The translations under genes were made by a program, and so were the position numbers. Source: Podospora bellae-mahoneyi (taxonomy: Eukaryota; Ascomycota; Sordariomycetes; Sordariales; Podosporaceae). Taken from it: DNA of 64,000 nucleotides. Location of the stretch: the NCBI RefSeq assembly GCF_035222275.1, contig NC_085884.1:1178001-1242000 (forward strand). The letters run 5' to 3'. This document shows, in pieces, positions 10,137 through 21,052 of the stretch (its first letter is position 1; every line of letters begins with the position of its first letter). The notes beneath the pieces are model-generated. The model was not told where the DNA came from, ran no database searches, and was given only the letters and a program-made list of their open reading frames with translations.

Positions 10137-11742
10137 ATGCCTCTCCTCTCCATCTTCCTCCTCCCCCTCCTCCTCCCTTCATCCCTCGCCCAAAAGAAAG
10201 GCAACCTCAGCCCCGAAACCCACCCCCCCTTCCAATGGGCACAATGCACCTCCCCCACCAACTGCACAACAATCAACTCCTCCCTCGTCCTCGACGCCAA
10301 CTGGCGCTGGGTCCACGACGACAAGTATCGCAACTGCGTGGAGCAAAACCCAGACGGCACCCAGTGGTGGAACCCCGCCGTTTGCAATCTAGGTGATGAA
10401 AGTCCGGCGTCAACTAACAATTGCACCTCAAAGTGCCTTCTCGAAGGAGCCGGGGACTATCGTTGGAGCTATGGCATCACTACCACCAACGCCACCCTGA
10501 TGCAGAAGTTGGTGACGAGGATCGAGTTCGCTACCAATTATGGTTCAAGGCTTTTCTTGCTGGAGAAAAAGGATAGATACCAGACTTTTGTGCTGTTGGG
10601 AAATGAGCTTAGTTTTCAGGTTGATTTGTCGACTGTTGGGTGTGGGGTTAATGCTGCGTTGGGGTTTGTGGCTATGGATGCTGATGGGGGGGTGGAGAGG
10701 CATAAACCGTGGAATGAGGCTGGGGCGGAGTATGGGACTGGGTATTGTGACGGCTGGTGTCAGGATAGGCAGAGATTTGTTGGGGGGAGGGCCGCGACGA
10801 ATAAACAGGGGGTGCGGGGGTACCAGTGGCAGAGTGATGGGGCTTGTTGTCCCGAGTTTGCGGTTTGGTGAGCTGTTGTGATGTCTTGAGAGTGAATAAG
10901 GCTGATGACGATGCAGGAACTCGAACGCTCATTCATACTCGATGTCTTCGCATATTTGTGAGAATGATTATTATGAACCATGCCCCGGACCTTGGTGCGA
11001 CCCGACGTATTATGATCCTGACGAGAGGGGCGTTCCACCAAAGTGTGCCAGGAAAGGGTGCGAGTACAACCCGTATAGGATGGGGGCGAAGGAGTTGTAT
11101 GGGAAGGGGAAGCTGGTTGATACCACAAGGAAATTCACGTGAGTGTTATGCGTTAGACCCGCGCTATGTGTTGCTGACAAGGCTTCAGCGTTGTGACTCG
11201 TTGGGAAGAAGACCGTCAGTATCAGTTCTTTATCCAAGATGGGAAAAAGATTGATGTCCCAGCTCCAACGTGGGATGGGCTCCCAAAGCAAAGCGGCTTA
11301 AGTAAGGAAATGTGTGATGTACAGGCCAACGTCTTTATGGAGCAAGACATCTGGGCGGTGCATAATGGCTGGCCGACACACCAAAGGCAGGTGTTGAGCC
11401 GGCCCATGGTGTTGGTCACATCGATTGATGCGGCTGATGTGAGTGTATATTCTCGTGCTGTGAGCTGTTTTGCCGCTAATAATCTGGTGGAAGTGGTATA
11501 CGTGGAACACCTGGCTTGACTCATCCAAGATACCCCCTTATGATGACCGGGATCCTGGTGTCGAGCGTGGACCCTGTCCATGGGAAGATAATGAACCCTC
11601 GATTGTTCGAGCAAACAATGGTGAAGCGTAAGTCTCCTTTGTGGGTGGTGAAGAAAGAATCTGACATGATCTGACATGATACAGAAAGGTTGTGTGGTCC
11701 AACATCAGATTTGGGCCTATTGGGTCAACAGTTGAACTGTGA
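10137..11742 (+). CDS. GH7 family protein (cellobiohydrolase/endoglucanase fold) with degenerate catalytic motif; probable pseudoenzyme
   Basis: Five exons (10137-10867, 10917-11138, 11189-11438, 11494-11627, 11685-11742) splice in frame to 464 aa. All introns have GTGAGT/GTAAGT-like donors. The N-terminus is a signal peptide (MPLLSIFLLPLLLPSSLAQ). GH7 hallmarks follow: LDANWRWVHD, NCTSKCLLEGA, GYCDGWCQDRQRFVGG, GCEYNPYRMGAKELYG, KLVDTTRKFTVVTRW, MVLVTSID, and the C-terminal SNIRFGPIGSTVEL. There is no linker or CBM1. The family's catalytic loop is ExDxxE (CC-AEMDIWEANS in typical enzymes). Here it is CCPEFAVWNSN: Glu240 is kept, the Asp becomes Ala242 and the acid/base Glu becomes Asn245. 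The His of the following HxC pair is kept (SSHIC). The protein should therefore lack normal retaining hydrolysis but may still bind beta-1,4-glucan. The open, correctly spliced frame argues against a pseudogene. Secreted; likely glucan-binding or an altered activity. Confidence 0.85.
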
Positions 11743-12568
11743 GGCCACATTATCTACATTTCTTTCAGCTAGTAGTTTTGAAGGCAGTGTACCTTAGAAA
11801 TCGTTAGTAATAAACCCCCAAATATAAGATAATAAATTGATAACCTCAAGTGACTTCTGAAATTCCTCGAAGCACAAATCTATACGTGCACTTTATCATG
11901 CAGATCGGCAGCGGTGGCTGGCATCATCGTGCAAAGTGTAATGGGCTTGCCAAAAATGCCATGCTATACATGTATTTTAGAAGACTTTGCTAGTGCCAAC
12001 CATCCTTTCCAGCATGCCTTATATCCTGCCATACTTGATGGCAAGGGGTACCTCTTGCCGGCCGTCCTGGATCTTCCACGTTTGCACCATTTTTGCTAAC
12101 ACCTGCAGCACAATGGCAAGCCATGCACCACCTGCACTGCACAGCGGATGTGTGATGAGGCTATTCAGAGTCTCTTCCACCGGCACAGGGATAGACAACA
12201 ATAAGTTAGAGCAGGCGAAATGTTTTCTTCCACTGCCTGGCATTGGACAGCCAACACTACCTACCTATCGACACCGTCATGATACCGCCTGGCAGCCCTG
12301 TCTGCCACCCTGCCGCTCCGTTATGCACGAAGAAGAGATGAAAAGAAAGAGAATAAGCCAATAACCGGATTCTGGTGCCCACAGAGTTCTAGAAATTTCT
12401 CGGAAAACATTTTGAGAACCTGGCCACTTCGCCCAAAATAAGGAATGCCTGTAAGGCCACGAAGGGCATCAGTGATCCCCAAGTTGGTCAAACAACAATA
12501 TTTCCTAATAGTCGCCATTTATCGCCAGTCAGATTGATTGCCAGGCCTGTAGTAATGGCTCCTTTTGA
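11743..12568. other. Intergenic between GH7 gene and a doubtful coding region
   Basis: No supported gene. The first 150 bp after the GH7 stop are AT-rich and are probably its 3' end. The small open frames at 11914-12364 on both strands have no recognisable motifs and overlap. Confidence 0.4.
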
Positions 12569-13595
12569 CGACGCATAGCTCACAGCTACCTCGCTGGCCA
12601 CCCCATCAAGTTCGCCACCTCCCTCGTCCTCCACCCTGCTGTCAATCCCCTCGATGCGACGCACTTCATCACCTCACATGCCCCCGTCATCCATTCGCCA
12701 TCTCCCCTTGCCCTCGCCCATCCCATCAGCTTTCTGGCATCACAGTGGAGACCTCTGCTACTTCTCGTCCTCCCTCCTCCCGCGCTCTCTCCTCCCGCCA
12801 CCCCTTTCGCTGCGACAGCCACACACTTCTCTGCCTTCCCTAACGAGCTGGTCCCTTTGACGATCGAAAGAATCGAAAGCTGGCGTACAACCCTCATCTC
12901 TACAAACAGCGAGACGACCACCAGTTCCAACCATTCATTCCCCGCATCACTCAACACAAGAGAGAGGATCGAAGCCTAGCGCGCAGATCTCGTCTCCACA
13001 AGCAGTGAGATGACTGACAGGGCCCCTCAAGTTCTGACAACTCGAGAAGCCTCTGGCGTCAACAGCATTCCCCGAGAGATTCGCGGAGAGATAATGAGAC
13101 GCAGACAGTTCCTCTGGCATCTGGAATACGTCTCACGGATGAAGGTCGTTGACGACATCAGCAGGTTAGCCATGAAAATGGCAGTGAAAAATGAGATCAA
13201 GCGGTGTATGCATCCCTTTCAACCTCTTCTCCCCTCTCCATTTCTTCACTCACTGCCATGCCTTCTTCAAGACTCACAACCCCACTCTGTCTCAACACAA
13301 GCTAGCCCCTCCGGCACTCACAGCAAAAGCGATCACCACCGCCTCCGCCGGCACCACCCTCCTGTCTTCCTCTCTCCCCGCCCTGCCCCAAAACAAGGGG
13401 TTACTCAACTGGGTGGACCGCTCCACGAGCATCCCCCACCCCTCCTTCCCCCGCTCTGGGCGCTCCTCTCCTCTTTCTCGGCCTCTTCTTTTTCGTTTGG
13501 TGGCTCGTTACGCCATCGCTCGCGAACGTGCCTTTCCGGCTAGATCCTGCGTTTGCAAACGCAAAAAGACGCCCACAGGCGAAACGGAATGGTGA
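12569..13595 (+). other. Possible decayed or unrecognised protein-coding region
   Basis: A plus-strand frame is open from 12569 to 12979 (136 codons) without an ATG, reading HSYLAGHPIKFATSLVLHPA and IERIESWRTTLISTNSE. An ATG at 12555 lies two frames off. A second frame (ATG 13010) reads IPREIRGEIMRRRQFLWHLE and ends near 13204. A third (13307-13595) reads TAKAITTASAGTTLLSSSL. The frames do not splice together cleanly with any donor and acceptor I can find. There is an internal duplication: IERIESWRTTLISTNSETT at about 12862 and ERIEA-stop-RADLVSTSSEMT at about 12965. This looks like a former gene with several breaks, or a fast-evolving gene whose introns I cannot place. No family recognised. 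Confidence 0.25.
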
Positions 13596-14083
13596 GGAAA
13601 GGAGCTCGGGAGTGAGAAGAGTTGGTGATAGCCGGGCTGTGGAACCAAAAGGACATCCTACCCACACAGGGTAGGCCGGGTTCTCTACCCGCGCTGGAGA
13701 ACGAGAAGAGTTGAGGATAACCCGTGACGACAAGCTAAGGAATGTGGGGGTGAACGGCGCCGGTGAACGATTATGAGGGGTATTTTGCGTCAGTAAGTTC
13801 ATGGTGTTGGACTGGTTGTGCTTGCGACTTGGTGATATGCAATAGGGTTTGAGTTATGTCGATTGTGCAGGGTGGTCAATTGTGACGAACCCCTATCCAG
13901 AACCTCTGAAAGGCATACTAGGCGAAGGCACTTCTGAACAATCCTGGTTCGGTACAGCTAAACAGTGCACAACAATGGCTTGTCTTAAATCACAATAGTC
14001 TTGATACCAACGAATGTGACTCATATTGCATACTGCAGAACTATCTGCTACCCATCTAGTTCCTCCGTATATATAGACCTGGG

Positions 14084-14266
14084 GACCGTGGACCGTGGAC
14101 TTATAAATGATCCTCGGTATTTACCTTATTAGTTCTGCCTGGACCGTGGACCGTGAGCCCCGCCGCAGTCCTCGGTCCTAATTTTATTAGTCCGTCCTAG
14201 CCGCTAGACTGTAAGCCCCGCTCAACTTCCCGGTCCAGTCTTCATTAGTCCGCTAGTTCTCGCCAT
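14084..14266. repeat. Three diverged tandem copies of a roughly 60-bp unit inside a possible LTR-like fossil
   Basis: Three units of about 60 bp follow one another, each beginning GGACCGTGGACCGTG or a diverged form (AGCCGCTAGACTGTAAGC) and ending in TTATTAGTYCKYCCT or similar. The larger block 13881-14284 starts TGTGACGAACCC and ends CTGTGACA, which would fit the TG...CA ends of a solitary long terminal repeat. However, no target-site duplication or primer-binding site is clear. It borders the AT-rich block to its right. If it is an LTR remnant it is old and has no coding parts left that I can recognise. Confidence 0.35.
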
Positions 14267-14284
14267 CTACCCAAAACTGTGACA

Positions 14285-15503
14285 ATGAGACACAACCTCT
14301 AATAATTATTAATATCAATATGAAAAAAGTTTAAAGGATTTAATAAACTAGTGAAATAAGCTAACCTTAATCTTAACTTCGCTTACGTAAAATTCTGGCT
14401 AGATTAGTTTAGCTTAATAGCTTATCTTATAAAATAAGCCAAACTCAGCTCGGCTATTAACTACCCTGCAATTGTGTAATAGGTTATGAAGGTTATACTG
14501 TATTATATGACGTGGTTTACACTGGAGATTATGCTGTACTTGCTTTTGTTTATATAAATAGTTATCCTTTCTATACCGGGTATTATGCTGCTTGTGCAAT
14601 GCGTAGAGAGTTAATTATGCATTTTAAGGTTCACACACTCAGTTCATCAGAACTATGTTATGTCTCTCATCATCAACACACACACTTCTCGAGCACCTAC
14701 ACATATCTCAGTACTTTAAAGCAACTTTTACATACCCAATCTCCTTTACTACCATCCTTTACACTACTTATCTGAGCATTTCAAAGTACCAGTCCCAGCT
14801 CCAAGAGTCTGTTCTCAGACTCGATCCTAGTATTAAATCTGGAAAATCCAGCTTTTTACTCACTTTACTTATAATAATTTTAGCTTTTACAGTTACTGAT
14901 AAAACTCAATCTAAGTTTTAAATCCAGAAATCTCAGCTTATTGTTGATTTTATATCTAGTAATCTAAATTTTCAGAGCCTATTCACAAGACGATTTTAGG
15001 TAGCTTTAAATCCAGAAATTCCAGCCTTCATTCCCTACTCAAAGGAAAATCTGTAGGAGGCGACGAACGTCAAGGCATACTGGTGATATTGGTGATGCAT
15101 GGAAAGAAAGGAAGTAAAAGGCAATTGGCGCAGCCCAAAGGCAAAGAAGACCTAGGAGCAAGACAGTGGGCCAGTGTCAACGCTCAAGAATCTCTTTGAC
15201 TTTGTGCTTTAGCTTTACACACTACGCAGCGCTACAAATACGCGATTCTAGCACTAGCTTTATATATCTTAATTAAGCCATTAGTCTGAACACTTGAAGG
15301 TGCTTATCCCAGCGTAATACTGACTTTTGAGCTAGTAATTTAAGCTTCACAGTCTATTTTAAAACCAAACCCCATCCTTGAATCGAAGGGTCCTAGCATT
15401 TAGTTTTTGCTTAAGCCAAAGTCTATTTAACTTCATACTTAAGTTCTCCAGACCACCTAGCTCCAAAGATATATAATTCTAGCACTAGGTTTGGATATAT
15501 TAG
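14285..15503. other. AT-rich, probably RIP-decayed DNA with internal diverged repeats
   Basis: This 1.2-kb block is markedly richer in A/T than the genes around it. It repeats TTAAATCCAGAAATYYCAGC (at about 14832, 14917 and 15003) and RCGATTCTAGCACTAGSTTT-like sequence (at about 15243 and 15475). Open frames are short and low in complexity. The pattern fits an old repeated element mutated by repeat-induced point mutation, but the parent element cannot be named. Confidence 0.45.
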
Positions 15504-17270
15504 TTAAAACATAGCATCCCCCTTCTCGTAAAACCCAAACGGCACCGGACCCCTCGCCCACCTCGGCTGTACTTCCTCCCTGATTCCCTCCCCTTCAAAC
15601 CGCACCACAGGCTTCAAAATACTCAACCCCCTCCCCCCAAACGCACTCTCTCTCCATCGTTCCCACCACTCCCCTTCCTCCCTCAAATACCCTCTCATCA
15701 CCCCATCCCCTTCCCACCCCTCCCATGTCATCCTCAACAATTCCAACACATGATTCTCCCCCCTCATCACTCCCCAGTTAAACCTCTCCTTGCATCTGTC
15801 CACCACATTCCGAGGATACAAACCCGTCTCCTTATCCAAAAAAAACGTATCAACTCTAACCAAACTCCCCCTCACAATCCAGCTTCCCCCCTCTCTCGCC
15901 CGATTCAACAACCCCATCATCGCCCCTACAGCACAGACAAGCCCGCAAGTCATATCGCTAACCGGCAAACTAGGCAAGACCGGCTCCCCATCAGCCAACT
16001 CGTAACTCCTCCCCATGACGTACGCCACACCAGAAGCACAATCAGCCATCTGCTGCCACCCGGGCCTACTAGCATACACCCCATCAGGACCGAAGCAATT
16101 CTCCGTCACGTACACCACCCCCTTGTTCCGTTTGACAGCCATGGACAGAATATCGTGTTGGGAAAGACCGTATTTATCTAATGCACCGGGACGGAACCCC
16201 TGAATAAAAACATCCGCTTCGGCTAACGACTCCTGCAGCTTATCCCTGTCGGTGGGATCTCGAAGATCAAGGCAGGTGGTGATCTTGCCGGCTGTCAGAC
16301 TGAGCTGAAGAACAGACATATCCGGCAGATGGGGGGCGTTGATTTTGATGACCGTTGCCCCTAACGATGCAAGGATGGAGGAGGCTACCGGGGCGGCGAT
16401 GATGCGGGCTAGCTCGAGGACTTTTACCCCTGACAGGGGAAGGGGGTTGGTCGTGTTGAGAGCCGGGAAGATGGTAGGTGGTGAGGGGACGGAGTGGGAG
16501 GGTGGGGGGATGACATCGATTAGCGGGTGCTTAGCCAGGGACTTTCCCATCGAGGTGGCGGACCAAGAGGCAGGAGTATGGCACTTTGTCCCGCAGTGAC
16601 CGGCCGAGAGATTAAGGCACTCCACTTCGGCGGGTGACATGTTTGTTGTTTTCTCGCGGAGGTAAGCCGCTGCCTCGTCGAGAGTTGTGATCGATGCTTC
16701 AGGGAAGGGGTCAATGCCGAGGTTAAGGAGCATAGGTTCTGGATTGAGTGATCCATGGAGGTTATACCACTGCCCAGGTATCTTGGTGGGATAGATACCC
16801 GTTGCTCTCAGCTTGAGCAGGTGGTTCAACTTAGGATGAAGACCTCTTTGCTGCCAATCCGGAACCAGCTCACCGAACCTCTTCTTATCTCTCATCAAGG
16901 ATATAATCGACTCGTGGTCGAGGTAAACCGCCGCCACACCTCCAAGCCACAGGGTTGTATGTGTCGTGTTGATGACCACCTTCCTGGTAGGACTAGGCAA
17001 CCCTCGGAGCGTTAGAATCTCATCGGCCAAGATACCGGTCATGGCATGGAGTGCTGCTGCAACAGGCGTAGACTTGACAGGGCCTGGGATGACAGGCTCG
17101 GCCTCACCTTCAAACCTAACTTTTGACAGGACGACCTCATTGTCTGTGAAGCCAGGGGTTTGTGCTGCCAAGACCCGGAGTATTCGGTGCGCATCCGTCA
17201 GTATCGGAACCAGTTCTCGGTCGGTAAAGGTCCCGGGGCCGTAGACATCGGGAAGTCTTGGTTCTGCCAT
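15504..17270 (-). CDS. CaiB/BaiF (family III) CoA-transferase
   Basis: A single uninterrupted frame of 588 aa starts at the ATG at 17270. Family III transferases move CoA between carboxylic acids through a catalytic aspartate, without the ping-pong Glu-CoA chemistry of families I and II. The recognisable core is in the C-terminal half: SGVKVLELARIIAAPVASSI (residues 280-299), LGATVIKI, LDLRDPTDRDKL, EADVFIQGFRPGALDKYGL (351-369) and SGVAYVMG. Asp439 in LPVSDMTCG aligns, by remembered family pattern, with the catalytic Asp. The first 270 residues are a degenerate relative of the same fold, with LHAMTGILADEILTLRG and several conserved hydrophobic blocks. At about 590 aa it is longer than bacterial members (about 400-430) but in the range of fungal double-domain forms. 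No partner gene (ligase, dehydrogenase) is nearby. The substrate is unknown; mitochondrial or peroxisomal targeting cannot be judged. Confidence 0.85.
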   Translation of the reverse strand: MAEPRLPDVYGPGTFTDRELVPILTDAHRILRVLAAQTPGFTDNEVVLSKVRFEGEAEPVIPGPVKSTPVAAALHAMTGILADEILTLRGLPSPTRKVVINTTHTTLWLGGVAAVYLDHESIISLMRDKKRFGELVPDWQQRGLHPKLNHLLKLRATGIYPTKIPGQWYNLHGSLNPEPMLLNLGIDPFPEASITTLDEAAAYLREKTTNMSPAEVECLNLSAGHCGTKCHTPASWSATSMGKSLAKHPLIDVIPPPSHSVPSPPTIFPALNTTNPLPLSGVKVLELARIIAAPVASSILASLGATVIKINAPHLPDMSVLQLSLTAGKITTCLDLRDPTDRDKLQESLAEADVFIQGFRPGALDKYGLSQHDILSMAVKRNKGVVYVTENCFGPDGVYASRPGWQQMADCASGVAYVMGRSYELADGEPVLPSLPVSDMTCGLVCAVGAMMGLLNRAREGGSWIVRGSLVRVDTFFLDKETGLYPRNVVDRCKERFNWGVMRGENHVLELLRMTWEGWEGDGVMRGYLREEGEWWERWRESAFGGRGLSILKPVVRFEGEGIREEVQPRWARGPVPFGFYEKGDAMF

Positions 17271-20200
17271 TCTGTATGTTAGCGCTCAAGATACAGTCTT
17301 ACAGATACGATGGTATTCCTGCTTGATCATTCTTACCCTGTAAGAGCAGTTATTCTTGCGTGTCTGTGCTTCGCCGCTAGACACCACAATAGCCGAGGAA
17401 TCCGGTTGATATGAATAGCCTGAAATACTGATAACCGTCATAAAGGTAGATCAGCAAAGACGGGAACCGACATCCACACCAGGTAGTCAATAGAAACTCC
17501 GGCCCGTCAGCTCAGGTTTTATGCACCGATGCTGCATTTGTGACAATGCGGCCAAGTAAACATGATAGACCTTCGTTGGACAAGTCTACCTGGGATCAAT
17601 GCTATACAGACAATCACCAGAATCGACGTGAAGGACCGCTGGTCAAATTTGTGAGAGTGCAGACAGAGGAAATGCCTGGGAGAGAGTTCAACACCCGGTC
17701 GTAAAAGCCCCCGTCATCCAGAGCTCCATCGTGGTACAAATCCCCAGAGACCAATATGAAGGGGCACAGTGTTTGAACTGAAGGCGTCCGACCTACCTGA
17801 CGTCACAAGACCCTTCCCAAGGCCGTGGTACGGTACACGCCTCATGCCAGAGGGGCGAAATTCTCCCTATCTGACGAGCTGCCCGGCCTGAGGTGTCTCC
17901 GAGGCGTCATGTCTCGACTTGACGTAGGACAAGATGTGCTAAAACCACTCGATCTGGACATTCAGCTCCCAATGCGATCATGTCAAACTCAAACCGGCTT
18001 CCTAATACCATTGCTGAGGCGATGGCAGGGGGCTCGATGAGGCAAGCATTCCATATGACTCTTGGCGTAGAACACCAGGACCCTGAAACCCTGGATGGGG
18101 TCGTGGTTACGCAGGGACAATGGTGGCCATTGTGAGCACCATAGACCCTTCAAGAAGAACAAAAAATAGATATTAAGGCGCACTCGCGCCAACGAATCTG
18201 GTGGGACAGCCTACCACGCCTGTGCCACGGGGTCCTGTAGGCGAAATACGCCTATGAATTCTCTAGCGACCGTTTAGTTCCCACTCTCTGGACATGAAGA
18301 GACAGGGGCATGGGCAGTCAAATCCACTACCACCGTAGTTCGGCCGTTGTGGCTGTCAGCAGGAGTCCGGGTCACCACTAGCATCTGGTGGACGTCAACC
18401 CCCTTGCTTATATGCTGCTGTGCTCCCAATGGAGCCCCACAGAGGCTGCAATTTCCATTGACGGAGCATAGTCTCCTTGGCCATCGTGACGCGGTTGCGG
18501 TGGTCGTAATGCAGGGTTTGTTCATCTCTCGGTGTCGAAAATGATTGACATTATGAAGCCACCGGCCAAGTGCACTATTGCCTCGTAAACTGTCATTCGC
18601 TCTGACTAGACCGCCAACAGGACAGATGACTGCGGTGATCGGTCAGGGTTGTCATCATGCCAAGAGATATAGCATCCAGTTTGAGCAGCTTGAAGGATCG
18701 TGATGCCTCTTGGCAGCGGCGATGCGCCCAGTGGATGATGAGTTGTCGAAGGCCAAAAGGGATGGCTGCGCACACACCGGGATGAGGCACAAAGGGGCTG
18801 GCCACCCAGTGATACTGCCTTATCTTTCCAACAGACCCAAAACGAGCAGAAGGCGTACCTCCTCATGAGACATCCCACGAAGGACACAGGCGTCGCGGAA
18901 TGCCAAGCGTCTTGATCAACAGTTGTAACCGCTTGGCAGGTTCAAATGCCGGTAGATAAGGCTTGGCACCAACATCACCATTGTATGTAACATTTGACCA
19001 GTTCTGCTGATGTGTTGACGTGGGAATGACGGTGTGCAAGAGACGTTGCAGTAGTTGGAGGGACCAAAGGTGCGCCATCGGAGACGGTCCTGCAGGGCCA
19101 GCGCCGTGGACGGCGGGAAGGCAGAAGAATAAGGCCGGCCGATGCAGACGCAGACGGGCGCGCGACCGTCGGACGGCAAGGCAAGGCAAGGCTCGGGCAG
19201 GACGGGTACCGATGGGCACGTCGGATCGGGTCATACGTACCTATGGCGGCATCGGTGGAATCTGATGTGCAAGTGGGTGGCAGCGGGTGGCCTTCGCACG
19301 ACGGGACGACGGGCTTGGCAGCGGATGGTGTCTGAGGATTTGAGTGAGACTGTGAGAGTCTAGGCTACTGATGTGTCTGTGGTTGTAAGCCTCGCCAAGG
19401 CCTCCGTGTAGCGCAAAATGATAGCAGCCCATGCCCGGCAGCAGCGAAATTCGGTGTCGCAAACTGAGAGATTGCATGTTCGGGGCTGGGACATGCGGAC
19501 AGGAGACAGGTGCCAAGCTGCCATAACGCGCGGACTGGTCGTGATGCAGCATGTTGTGGGAGATCGATGATGCTACGCCCGGGCTGGTTGCGTACGTTGA
19601 ATGAAGCAATCTTGAAGCGGTGGGATATTGATGTTGGCAGTGGATAGGCCATGGGATTGTTCAAGGCCTTGGTGGGTGGCTGTTAAGCAGCAAGCCACAA
19701 ACGGGTCTTGGGGGGTAACGCGTGGCGCTTAACCGAATCGGGCCGCCATCAGATGCCAAGGGAGATCTTCATCGAGGATGAGCAGCTTGGCAAGGCCTTG
19801 GCATATACGCCAAGACTGGTGTTGTCACGGCAAGCCATCCTCATGTCGGACTTCGTTGACCGTGGAGCAGCAAAGTCTGGTCCAGGAAAAAGCTTGGGTT
19901 CATGGCCGGGAATCTGCTGAACGGAAGGTTCCGTCGTGCAACGGACTGCACATGCGGTGACCGCCTCATGCAACACTGCCAGTACACTACCTAGGTCCTA
20001 GCTCTGTTCTCTGTTCAGCGTGTCCTCCTCTCCAGGCCTTTGGCACTCGCCATGTGCTGCGTCTGACGTCTTTGTCAGCTGCGAATCGATCATAGACGCC
20101 ACCAGAGAAGCACAGTAGAAGCATGAGCATCAGCAGAAGCAGCAGCTTGTTTCGGGAATTACATGCCCAATCTGATCGACATTGCGACCACTTTTTTATC

Positions 20201-20641
20201 CATCGGTAAATGGACGCCAAGGCCCAGACTCAATGTGGGGGAGGTACGTACTGAACTGCCACTTGACGATTGCATATAAGACTTCCTCAAGCCCTGCCCC
20301 TGCCCTATCTCAACTGTCCAGAATCTCACTGCCATTTCAAGCTTTGTTCAAATATCCCTCATCCCTCAACCCATGACCCATTCCTTCACCTATCATCCAT
20401 CAATCACTCATCGTGTCTCTTGCTGCCTGCACACCACCCTCCATCAGCACTCGACTGTAGTGTCACCCTTATTCCCAGAGTCTTGACCAACCAGGCCTGC
20501 GGCATTTTCACTGCACCCGAACCACCAACCTGGACTGTCTCACGAATCCCTGAACACCTTCTTCTACAAAATCCCCGCCAGACAGTCCTCCACAACTGTT
20601 TTTTTGCAATCCGTATTTCTCATACAACACCAAACTTCACC
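17271..20641. other. Gene-poor region, 3.4 kb, no supported gene
   Basis: Base composition is ordinary, not the AT-rich pattern of 14.3-15.5 kb, yet no open frame with recognisable motifs or consistent splice sites stands out on either strand. Overlapping frames at 18863-19234 (minus) and 19020-19363 (plus) look like chance frames in GC-rich DNA. The last 400 bp (20240-20641) are pyrimidine-rich (many CCT/CCAT runs), fitting the promoter and 5' leader of the gene at 20642. No tRNA or 5S-like signals were recognised by eye. Confidence 0.4.
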
Positions 20642-21052
20642 ATGGGCTCCGCCATATCCAGATGCAACTCCAACTCCAGGAGCAACAGCCACGGCCACGG
20701 CACTGGCCCAGGAATCTCTGAGATGGGCCAGAAGATTTTCGAGAGACAGCCAAATTGGCTCACCCCACCGTCCAAATGGCGCTCTCACCACTGCTCCCAC
20801 CAGCCAGTGCGCTATCGCACCCCCACCCCATACCCCAAGGACGACAGGAAACGCTGCGACTATACGCTTCTCCACGAAAAGAACATGATCATCGAGACAC
20901 CAGTTGCGGACCATATTGAAGTCAAGAAACCCTCCCAGAAGCACCCGGCCATGATGCACTCGCGCCACGGACAACAGTTGCCCCCCAACAGCACCCTCAC
21001 TATTACCTGGGAAAGCCACCCCCGTCTGAACCGCTTTGAGCGTGCCTCGTGA
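20642..21052 (+). CDS. Small basic protein with probable N-myristoylation signal
   Basis: The ATG at 20642 sits in an excellent context (TTCACCATGGG) and opens 136 codons. The N-terminus MGSAISRCNSNS fits the N-myristoyltransferase consensus (Gly2, small residue at 6), followed by a cysteine at position 8 that could be palmitoylated. The rest is hydrophilic and rich in Ser, His, Pro and Lys/Arg (SNSHGHGTGPG, WLTPPSKWRSHHCSHQPV, HHxC-like clusters), ending HPRLNRFERAS. There is no transmembrane segment. This suggests a small peripheral membrane protein, but no family is recognised. A longer frame without a good start extends upstream to 20270 and was not chosen because it lies in the pyrimidine-rich leader. 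Confidence 0.5.
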   Translation: MGSAISRCNSNSRSNSHGHGTGPGISEMGQKIFERQPNWLTPPSKWRSHHCSHQPVRYRTPTPYPKDDRKRCDYTLLHEKNMIIETPVADHIEVKKPSQKHPAMMHSRHGQQLPPNSTLTITWESHPRLNRFERAS

